A stretch of 5,217 nt of DNA from Candidatus Njordarchaeum guaymasense (GTDB lineage: Archaea; Asgardarchaeota; Njordarchaeia; Njordarchaeales; Njordarchaeaceae): NCBI GenBank assembly GCA_030587605.1, contig JAUQYT010000339.1, positions 1 to 5,217 on the forward strand. The letters run 5' to 3'. Positions 1 through 5,217 of the stretch are shown in pieces. Every line of letters begins with the position of its first letter. Position 1 is the stretch's first letter. A program made the translations under genes and the position numbers. The notes beneath the pieces are model-generated. The model made no database searches and was not told the DNA's origin. It was given only the letters and a program-made list of their open reading frames with translations.

Positions 1-581
1 CCGTCGCCGAACACGGTGATAGGTTCTCTTTTCATGGCTCTTCTCACGAATATTGCTATTGCCATGTTAGAACGCATCCTCGGTCCGTAGGGGATATCGT
101 ATCTGAGTATTGTGAAGTCTAGCCCGAAATGTTTATGCCATGAAACGATCAGATGTTCCTGTCCGATCTTGGTCTTTGTGTACATGTTATCCGCGAGGGG
201 GATAGGGGATTCTTCAGTCACGATTCCTGTAGTCTTTCCGTAGACCCACGTAGTCGACGCAAGAAGAACCCGGTCAACCTCTTTGATGGTACATTCCTTC
301 AGTAGATTGAGTGTTCCCTCCTCGTTTATTCGGAGACAGGCACTCGGGTCTACAAGCGCCCTGTTCACGTCCGCAACACCAGCCAAGTGATATACCGTTT
401 CAATGTCTGTTGCAGCCTTTGCCACGTCTACTTCATTCAAAAGGTCCCCTTCAAACCATTCCACATCGTTTCTTTGGGGCTTCGCCAGATCGAATACTCG
501 AACAGCATCGCCACGCTCAAGAAGCTTGTCAACAAGATGGCTGCCGATGAATCCTGATCCGCCGGTAACAAGACTGGTCAT
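1..581 (-). CDS. NAD(P)-dependent extended SDR: sugar epimerase/dehydratase family, 3' end cut by window edge
   Basis: The visible 193 residues are the N-terminal part of an extended short-chain dehydrogenase acting on nucleotide sugars in the cytoplasm; family members are usually about 300-340 residues, so roughly a third is missing at the left edge. A Rossmann TGGSGFIG motif sits at residues 6-13, with Asp31 after beta-2 as expected for NAD. GDL follows at 46-48, HLAG at 65-68, STTWVYG at 109-115, the catalytic YTKTK (YxxxK) at 134-138 and LRYDIPYGPRM at 159-169. Thr110 aligns with the catalytic Ser/Thr, but the Asp-Glu that follows it in dTDP-glucose 4,6-dehydratases is Thr-Trp here. An epimerase or reductase is therefore likelier than a 4,6-dehydratase; the substrate is unknown. 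The ATG lies 2 bases after the stop of the aminotransferase, with AGGGAG 8 bases upstream, so the two are translationally linked. The family is certain; the exact reaction is not. Confidence 0.93.
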   Translation of the reverse strand, partial: MTSLVTGGSGFIGSHLVDKLLERGDAVRVFDLAKPQRNDVEWFEGDLLNEVDVAKAATDIETVYHLAGVADVNRALVDPSACLRINEEGTLNLLKECTIKEVDRVLLASTTWVYGKTTGIVTEESPIPLADNMYTKTKIGQEHLIVSWHKHFGLDFTILRYDIPYGPRMRSNMAIAIFVRRAMKREPITVFGD

Positions 582-583
582 TC

Positions 584-1711
584 CTACATCTCCCTAAGGG
601 CTTCCACGATTGATTCAACCACGTATTGAGCCTCCTCGTGCGACAACTGGGGATAGATAGGTAGACAAATCATTCTTGAACAGAAGTCCTCTGAGATTGG
701 GAACTCACCCGGCTTGTTCGCCAACAGCTTTTGGTAGATCGGTTGCAGGTGAAGCGGCGGCCAGTAGAATTCCCCTGTAGCCGACACTCCCCTTTCCTGT
801 AGCCGTTGCTTGAATCTATCTCTGTTGATTCCTCTCTCAAGAAACGCTATGTACTTGTAGTAGTTGCACAAGTCTCCTTGCGGTATCTTCAGCGAGGAAA
901 TTGAACTAGTCCGCATTAGGCCTTGATCATAGATCTTTGCGACAACATTCCTGTCCCTCACCCTCTCCTGTAGCCTCTCCAACTGAACCAAACCTATCGC
1001 GGCAGAGATCTCATTGATTCTCCAATTGTTGCCCAACTCCACTATCGTGTTACTGTAGAAACTCTCCTTGCCCTGATCTCTCAGAACTTTAGCTCTATCG
1101 GCTAATACTTCGTCGTTGGTGACGACCATTCCTCCCTCCCCCGTCGTCATTACCTTGGTCGGGTAGAAACTATAGCATCCAACATCCCCAAAAGAGCCAG
1201 CAGCTCTTCCATTATGAAGGCTACCGTGCGCATGTGCAGCATCTTCGATCAAAAAGAGATCTCGCTCTCGACAGATCTCAGCTATCTCGTCAATTTCGGG
1301 ACATATCAGTCCGCCAACGTGCACCACGATGATACCTCGAGTCCTGTCGGTTAGAGCCTTCTTGAAATTGTAGACATCGACGCACATTGTATCTCGGTTC
1401 ACGTCTACAAGTATCGGCTTTCCTCCCGCAAACAGAATCGCTGCGGCTGTAGCTGTGAAGGTGTTGGTTGGCACGACGACTTCATCGCCCGGCTTGACGC
1501 CTATGCACCTCAACGCAATCTCCAGGGCTGCAGTTCCAGAACTCACAGCAATGGAATGTTCCACGGCAACAGCCTCTGAGAAGTTCTTCTCAAAGCTTCT
1601 GGTGAACTCCCCCAGAGTAAGCATTCCCGACTGCAGGATCTGAGTCACATAGCCTGTTATCTTTGAGACATCTTCAGGAGGAAATGAGAGCTTGACAGAT
1701 GGGATCTTCAT
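584..1711 (-). CDS. DegT/DnrJ/EryC1/StrS-family PLP-dependent sugar aminotransferase
   Basis: This family is a fold-type I PLP enzyme that usually transfers an amino group from glutamate to a keto group on a nucleotide sugar. Counting from the ATG at 1711 the product is 375 residues, the normal family length. Seen in order: SGTAAL phosphate-binding loop near 58-63; IEDAAHAHGS near 155-164, where Asp157 should contact the pyridine nitrogen; SFYPTK at 181-186 with Lys186 as the Schiff-base lysine; GEGG at 191-194; NWRINEISAAIG around 229-240; and FYWPPLHLQPIY at 315-326, the C-terminal substrate-lobe motif. The position before AHG is His160 where many relatives have Gln. The ATG is preferred because GGAAG lies 5 bases upstream and family members start just before such an IPSVKL segment. 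A GTG at 1723 with GAAGG 8 bases upstream would add four residues and cannot be excluded. It sits 78 bases after the glycosyltransferase stop and 2 bases before the SDR. Sugar substrate and position of amination are unknown. Confidence 0.95.
   Translation of the reverse strand: MKIPSVKLSFPPEDVSKITGYVTQILQSGMLTLGEFTRSFEKNFSEAVAVEHSIAVSSGTAALEIALRCIGVKPGDEVVVPTNTFTATAAAILFAGGKPILVDVNRDTMCVDVYNFKKALTDRTRGIIVVHVGGLICPEIDEIAEICRERDLFLIEDAAHAHGSLHNGRAAGSFGDVGCYSFYPTKVMTTGEGGMVVTNDEVLADRAKVLRDQGKESFYSNTIVELGNNWRINEISAAIGLVQLERLQERVRDRNVVAKIYDQGLMRTSSISSLKIPQGDLCNYYKYIAFLERGINRDRFKQRLQERGVSATGEFYWPPLHLQPIYQKLLANKPGEFPISEDFCSRMICLPIYPQLSHEEAQYVVESIVEALREM
590..595 (-). promoter_or_regulatory. Shine-Dalgarno site of the SDR gene inside the aminotransferase 3' end
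   Basis: Read on the minus strand, AGGGAG lies 8 bases before the ATG at 581. It is embedded in the last codons of the aminotransferase gene (…Ala-Leu-Arg-Glu-Met-stop). It fixes the SDR start and suggests that translation of the SDR depends on termination or re-initiation at the upstream gene. Confidence 0.7.
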
Positions 1712-1789
1712 ATCAACTTCCACAATTCTTGCCTTCTATTGTGATCGGACTCTTGGCGAGCCTCGAAATAGGTGAGGTCACGTGGGAGC

Positions 1790-2662
1790 TCAATTGTCCG
1801 TCACAATATCTTCTAGAGCTAGTCTAGCCCCTTTAAGAGTTAGTTTTCCTGTCTCGAAGCTCCTCAGTACTCGGTTGATTCTTCTTGAGTGCAGAATTCT
1901 AACCAGAATCTTGTTCATGCCTAGATATCGGGGATACTTCTGTGCGGCCAAGGCAACAAGAAGGTTGATAGCACGATCCATGTCTAGCAACTCGTTCTTC
2001 ATTCTGACCAGAATGCCAACCATCGTTCCCTCTCGAAACCTTGACATCGATAGAGATTCACCATGCTCTCTGTAGAAGTACAACGGTTCAGAAAGATGGA
2101 ACATAGAGAACCTCTTTGACACTCTGATCCAGTAATCATAATCCTCATCTAAGAAAGCATCAGGGTCGTAGTTCCCTACAGCCTTCAGTACTTCCCTTGA
2201 ATATAGAAAACAAGGTCCCACGCTGTTTTCGTTTTCCAACGACAGGGAATCAGGCAGCTTTATGACTCTTCTTCTTGACGGATCGTGATCGTCAAATCTA
2301 TAAAAATCACAATACACAAAGGCACAGTTCCTATTCTTTAGACACGATAGCATTCTCTCGATGGCATCATGAGCATAGAAGTTGTCATCGGATGTCCACG
2401 TCAAATAGTCGCCAGAGGCAGCCGCGAATCCCGTGTTGAGTGCGTGTGGAAGCCCCATGTTATCCTTGTGCCGCACGTACCTTATCCTTTCGTCCTGGTA
2501 GGAATGGACAATGCTAGGGGTAGCATCGGTAGATCCATCATCAACAACTACTAACTCGATATTTCCATAGCTCTGGCCGAGACAACTATCAATGGACTGA
2601 CGTATGTATTTGGCACCGTTGTATGTTGGCAAAACAATGCTCACTCTAGGAGTCGGTCTCAT
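1790..2662 (-). CDS. Family 2 (GT-A) glycosyltransferase
   Basis: A 290-residue inverting GT2-type glycosyltransferase, expected to move a sugar from a nucleotide donor onto a lipid-linked or growing glycan at the cytoplasmic face. The N-terminus has the classic VSIVLPTYNG strand at residues 7-16. VVVDDGSTD at 38-46 carries the nucleotide-binding aspartates, and NMGLPHALNTGFAAASGDYL at 68-87 is the usual conserved helix-turn. SDDN at 91-94 takes the DXD metal-binding position. LDEDYDYWIR at 171-180 matches the (E/D)D…W.R region that holds the catalytic base. No transmembrane segment is evident, so it is probably soluble or peripherally bound; the last 80 or so residues are a basic helical tail. 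The ATG has GGAG 11 bases upstream, slightly far, but the frame upstream reaches a TAG with no other start codon. First intact gene of the minus-strand sugar cassette. Donor and acceptor cannot be predicted. Confidence 0.94.
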   Translation of the reverse strand: MRPTPRVSIVLPTYNGAKYIRQSIDSCLGQSYGNIELVVVDDGSTDATPSIVHSYQDERIRYVRHKDNMGLPHALNTGFAAASGDYLTWTSDDNFYAHDAIERMLSCLKNRNCAFVYCDFYRFDDHDPSRRRVIKLPDSLSLENENSVGPCFLYSREVLKAVGNYDPDAFLDEDYDYWIRVSKRFSMFHLSEPLYFYREHGESLSMSRFREGTMVGILVRMKNELLDMDRAINLLVALAAQKYPRYLGMNKILVRILHSRRINRVLRSFETGKLTLKGARLALEDIVTDN

Positions 2663-2804
2663 TTGTCCATGGTCTCCGTCGAACGATGAAGAGGAATTCC
2701 AGTGCCTGTTCTTCGCCTTCTTCTATGTTCATTCTCTTGACAAGGACATCTGCTTCCGGTCCGTGGACAGCCCCGTCGTCTTCTTTGCAATTCTTCGACG
2801 GATC
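2646..2804 (-). pseudogene. Possible decayed gene, 3' remnant overlapping the glycosyltransferase start
   Basis: On the minus strand a frame opens right after a TGA at 2805-2807 and runs 52 codons to a TAG at 2646-2648, inside the first codons of the glycosyltransferase. Its peptide looks protein-like: an acidic stretch, EADVLVKRMNIEEGEEQ, then the hydrophobic LEFLFIVRRRP. A strand of that kind ending in basic residues and a proline is common at the C-terminus of class I methyltransferases, but that is only a resemblance. The only ATG is at 2732 and would give 28 residues; it has no good Shine-Dalgarno. Codons before the TGA continue in a similar vein (GCEKF) until a TAG. A further fragment lies upstream in another frame (2831-2947). 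I infer a gene broken by stops and frameshifts. A short real peptide gene or a chance open frame are the alternatives. Confidence 0.3.
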
Positions 2805-3013
2805 TCAGAATTTCTCACACCCCTACTGTCTTACTCCTCGCCATGTCTCTCTTCTTGGTTGACTCTCTTTACTCTACGGGATTTCAACGCTGTGCTATCA
2901 AGTAACCGCTTCTGGAATATTGCGTGTCCGTCATGGCCGATCAGCACCAACAATTCCTCTTATGCGATCATGCCAGATATATTGTAGTATCGCAATAGTA
3001 TGGGTAGACCAAA
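2663..3013. other. Gene-poor region between divergently oriented genes
   Basis: About 350 bases with no intact gene. The right end holds a TATA-like box and short repeats close to the plus-strand methyltransferase. The minus strand carries a 38-codon frame at 2831-2947 that would start at a GTG with AGAGG 8 bases upstream, and reads LIGHDGHAIFQKRLLDS before becoming very basic. Further downstream is the 52-codon frame at 2646-2804. These two are in different frames with several stops between them, which fits gene decay better than two genes. I see no terminator hairpin with a T-run, no tRNA and no mobile-element end. Confidence 0.5.
2976..2984 (+). promoter_or_regulatory. TATA-like promoter element for the plus-strand methyltransferase
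   Basis: GATATATTG is centred about 34 bases before the ATG at 3014. In an archaeon this spacing would put transcription start near 3005 and give a very short leader, which agrees with the absence of a clear Shine-Dalgarno before that ATG. No convincing BRE lies upstream. Because the box is nearly self-complementary it could also direct transcription leftwards. In a bacterium, TAGTAT at 2985-2990 could act as a -10 element, but no -35 matches. Tentative. Confidence 0.3.
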
Positions 3014-3811
3014 ATGGAAGCAAAGAGATTCTTCATGAAGAGTGACTACCCGGCCTATTGGACGACCAAGGTACGATCTGGGACATATTCGGAAGGGTAT
3101 GAGAAACGTGCTGTTGACCTTCTCCAGATGGCTAGAGGAAAAAGGTACCTGGAGGCAGGTGCGGGAGAAGGTAGGTTCATCCCGAATATTCGTGAAGCTG
3201 GAGGCGAATATGTGGGACTAGACATCTCAAGTGAGATGCTTAGAAAATGCGAAGAAAGAGATCCGACTGTCTCACTCGTTGTGGCAGACACTGAAGAATT
3301 GCCATTTCGAGATGACACTTTCGAAGGTGTCCTCTGCTTTGCGACCATCTTTTTCGTTCCTAATATGCTCAAAGCTCTTAAGGAGATGGGAAGAGTTTCA
3401 AAAAACGTCGTTGTCGAGTTTCGGAACACTATGAACCCGGGGGTGCTTTCCGTATTTCTCAAGAAATCTCTTCTCGATTATCGTCGGACGCTAATCCGAT
3501 CTATGTTGAACATCAGGCTTGTGAGAATGCTGCTTGGAGGCTTGCTACGCGAGAGGAGCGAGGCAATCATGGCTGAGATATCACGCAATTCGCAGCCCTA
3601 CTACCCCGTAAGCTTCCTTGGCTTGGCAAGATTGCTGGCGAAGGCAAACCTGAAAGTATCCCGTATTGAGGCCTATGATCTGGATAAGGCGAAGTCGCGG
3701 AAGCACGCAGAAAAGTGTGCCTTTTGGGGAAATTGGGTCAAACCCGCTCTTCTCGTGCAAGCGGTTAGAAAGACCGCTACGGCAGAGGAGTTTTCGGGAT
3801 CGGGCTATTGA
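3014..3811 (+). CDS. Class I SAM-dependent methyltransferase (Methyltransf_11-like)
   Basis: A 265-residue soluble protein with the Rossmann-like SAM-binding core. Motif I is YLEAGAGEGRF at 45-55. The acidic end of beta-2 is VGLDIS at 67-72, where Asp70 should bind the SAM ribose. ADTEELPF at 91-98 precedes DDTFEGVLCFATIFF at 100-114, the motif II/III region. The N-terminal 40 residues (SDYPAYWTTKVRSGTYSEGY) are a cap typical of small-molecule methyltransferases, and residues 150-190 form a basic helical insert that may shape the substrate pocket. A second ATG at 3035 would drop seven residues; neither start has a strong Shine-Dalgarno, and the first fits the TATA-like element better. It is the only plus-strand gene and converges on the next gene with 51 bases between stops. 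A sugar or glycan-lipid substrate is inferred from the neighbours only. Confidence 0.9.
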   Translation: MEAKRFFMKSDYPAYWTTKVRSGTYSEGYEKRAVDLLQMARGKRYLEAGAGEGRFIPNIREAGGEYVGLDISSEMLRKCEERDPTVSLVVADTEELPFRDDTFEGVLCFATIFFVPNMLKALKEMGRVSKNVVVEFRNTMNPGVLSVFLKKSLLDYRRTLIRSMLNIRLVRMLLGGLLRERSEAIMAEISRNSQPYYPVSFLGLARLLAKANLKVSRIEAYDLDKAKSRKHAEKCAFWGNWVKPALLVQAVRKTATAEEFSGSGY

Positions 3812-3862
3812 CGAGACACCGGAACTGCTTGAGGTAGTGCGTTGGAATCTTGATGCACGTCT

Positions 3863-5217
3863 TCATCGTTCCCCGTAAGTGAACAACAGATATCCCTGGT
3901 TTAGATTTCCTAGCTCCATGATACTGAGACTGTCATAGAAGCATTTGATTTCTCTTGTATTGGATCGCCAGAACTCAAGTGAGTGGTATGCCCCGACAGA
4001 GTATTCCTTTATGTTTCTTAGCTCTGCGGCTTCGAAGTAGTTTTTCATCGTGAACACAGGGTTTTCTCTCCCATAAGGCCAAGTCCCGTTTCTCTCCATC
4101 TGGAACTTTCCAAGTCTGTAGAAGATCGAGTTTGCGTTCGGAACCAGACTCATCACTCCTTTGCTACAGACTCGCACGGATTCTTCGAGTACCGTCGCTA
4201 TTTCCACACTTGAGAGGTGTTCGAGAACTCCGCTGCTCCAAACCCAATCGACAGAACCATCCTGCATTGGTATTCCTTTCAGAACGTCAGCACAGTAGAA
4301 ATGGCCCTCAATTCCCAGCCTTCGGAAGAGACGTCTCCCAAATTCTAGGCTCGCCATAGAATAGTCTAAGAGGTGAGGAGTTCTGCCATAGACGCTGAGA
4401 ATCGCAGAGAGTTGACCCGTACCGCTTCCTAATTCGAGTGTTGAATCGCTGGGTGAAGTGTGTTGAAGAAGAGGCTTGCACCAGACGGGAAACTGGCCAC
4501 TTCGGATTTCGTTGGCTAAACTATCGGGTGATTGGTGGGAAACTATCGTGTCAAACCATCCTCTTCTGTCTAGAACTTTCATGTTTCTTGAGGCTGTTTT
4601 TGCCAATAGACACCTATGCAATTCGTGCTTGTTGCTGACCTTTTCGGGTTGTCTATGCTTGTCTGGTTGGACATAAGTGTCTGGACCACAAAGTAGCCTG
4701 GTCTTCAGATGAACCACGTCCAAGAAGAACTTGTTGGCCCAACTTATTTCTTCTCGCGGAAAGTAGCTGGCACCAAACCCATAACTCCCATAGAATCCTC
4801 CTGACGAATTCTGGAGCTTGCATAGATGATCTACTGCCTTGTCTGCCTCCCGATACATTCCTAACTTGTATCCGACTATTGCCAGCTGAGCAAGACCAAC
4901 ACTGCAGGTCCACCTCACGTTTGGAAGGGCCGGGATGCTGCCGTTGTTCCTTTGGCGGGAGAAGACGCTTTTCACATAAGGATGAACAAGGTCGCGTCTT
5001 CCCATGTCAATAAAACCGTCCAAGATGTAGCCGAGAAAGTGAGTTGAGCAACCAATATCCAGAACGTCAGAAGCTCGCTCGTAATAGGCAAGTGCCACCT
5101 TAGCTTTCTCGAAGTAATCAGGTCTATCAAGAACCCTACTTGCCTGCACGAGAGGAGGCAAAACAAACACATGAACGTGCTCAGGTATTTCTTTGCCATA
5201 CGGAGAACGTATTTGAC
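3863..5217 (-). CDS. Alpha/alpha-toroid-like helical domain fused to class I SAM methyltransferase, 5' end cut by window edge
   Basis: The frame stays open to the right edge, giving 450 visible residues without the true N-terminus. A GTG at 5170 lies in frame, but 15 sense codons precede it (IRSPYGKEIPEHVHVF runs through it) and no Shine-Dalgarno stands out, so it is not the start. Counting from the first complete codon at the edge, residues 1-170 are paired helices with a Gly-rich turn: GLAQLAIVGYKLGMYREADK at 107-126, then LQNSSGGFYGSYGFG at 134-148 and EEISWANKFFLDV at 155-167. This pattern resembles toroids of the prenyltransferase/squalene-cyclase or glycosidase type. A polar linker covers roughly 172-215. 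The methyltransferase domain follows: LELGSGTGQLS at 260-270 (motif I), LLDYS at 282-286, CADVLKGIPMQDGSVDWVWSSGVLEHLS at 308-335, with the product ending in GYLLFTYGER. The methyltransferase part is secure. The toroid is a pattern call, and whether it is catalytic or only binds a glycan is unknown. Confidence 0.85.
   Translation of the reverse strand, partial: QIRSPYGKEIPEHVHVFVLPPLVQASRVLDRPDYFEKAKVALAYYERASDVLDIGCSTHFLGYILDGFIDMGRRDLVHPYVKSVFSRQRNNGSIPALPNVRWTCSVGLAQLAIVGYKLGMYREADKAVDHLCKLQNSSGGFYGSYGFGASYFPREEISWANKFFLDVVHLKTRLLCGPDTYVQPDKHRQPEKVSNKHELHRCLLAKTASRNMKVLDRRGWFDTIVSHQSPDSLANEIRSGQFPVWCKPLLQHTSPSDSTLELGSGTGQLSAILSVYGRTPHLLDYSMASLEFGRRLFRRLGIEGHFYCADVLKGIPMQDGSVDWVWSSGVLEHLSSVEIATVLEESVRVCSKGVMSLVPNANSIFYRLGKFQMERNGTWPYGRENPVFTMKNYFEAAELRNIKEYSVGAYHSLEFWRSNTREIKCFYDSLSIMELGNLNQGYLLFTYGER

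Noticed and set aside
311..597. Two plus-strand open frames (79 and 64 codons)
   Set aside because: They are antisense to the clearly coding SDR gene, and their products have low-complexity composition with no recognisable motif.
1712..1789. 78-base gap between glycosyltransferase and aminotransferase, checked for a promoter or terminator
   Set aside because: It shows a CACGTG palindrome but no hairpin with T-run and no TATA-like or -10/-35 pair, so read-through from the glycosyltransferase is the simplest reading.
2604..2987. 127-codon plus-strand open frame, rather hydrophobic
   Set aside because: It overlaps the start of the glycosyltransferase on the other strand, has no ribosome binding site, and its Phe/Leu/Ser-rich composition is what the antisense of Lys/Glu/Arg-rich coding sequence produces.
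3837..3858. GTGC…GCAC inverted repeat between the convergent stops, considered as a terminator
   Set aside because: The stem is only 4 bases with a 14-base loop and no T-run on either side, so it gives no real support for termination.
3666..3878. Plus-strand 70-codon frame crossing the methyltransferase 3' end
   Set aside because: It overlaps the methyltransferase in another frame and runs over the stop of the convergent gene; no start signal and no recognisable domain.
4653..4913. Minus-strand 86-codon frame
   Set aside because: An out-of-frame shadow of the toroid domain; Ser/Arg/Gly-rich with no motif.
4972..5199. Minus-strand 75-codon frame starting MAKKYLSTFMCLFCLLSC, resembling a lipoprotein signal peptide
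   Set aside because: It lies entirely within the toroid-methyltransferase gene in a different frame of the same strand. The main frame is open through the whole stretch with good domain features, so the signal-like start is a frame shadow.

Overview
The window looks like part of a prokaryotic surface-glycan or glycosylation gene cluster. It holds five protein-coding genes, two of them cut by the window edges, plus one stretch that looks like gene debris. I see no rRNA, tRNA, CRISPR array, transposase or insertion sequence. The organism cannot be fixed from the sequence. Base composition is balanced, and arginine codons mix AGA/AGG with CGN. Both Shine-Dalgarno-like starts and one SD-less start behind a TATA-like box occur. 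An archaeon or a deep-branching bacterium would both fit, and I lean weakly towards an archaeon.

Left part, minus strand, read from 2662 down to 1. A family 2 glycosyltransferase (1790-2662) is followed by a DegT/DnrJ/EryC1-type PLP sugar aminotransferase (584-1711). Two bases beyond its stop comes an NAD(P)-dependent extended SDR sugar epimerase/dehydratase (1-581, which runs off the left edge). The last two are surely co-translated, because the ribosome binding site of the SDR lies inside the last codons of the aminotransferase. Together the three could modify a nucleotide sugar, aminate a keto-sugar and transfer a sugar to a growing glycan. The 4,6-dehydratase that normally supplies the keto-sugar is not in view, and the SDR lacks the Asp-Glu pair of that enzyme type.

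Middle, 2663-3013. This is about 350 bases without an intact gene, upstream of both the minus-strand glycosyltransferase and a plus-strand gene. Its minus strand holds open-frame fragments that read like protein and end inside the glycosyltransferase start, so I read it as a possible decayed gene. A TATA-like box near 2980 may serve the plus-strand gene.

Right part. A class I SAM-dependent methyltransferase (3014-3811, plus strand) converges on a second, larger methyltransferase gene (3863-5217, minus strand). The larger gene runs off the right edge. Its visible product joins an alpha/alpha-toroid-like helical domain to a C-terminal class I methyltransferase domain. That fusion is the most unusual item here. 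Two unrelated methyltransferases beside sugar genes suggest a methylated, amino-sugar-containing glycan, but no substrate can be read from the sequence.
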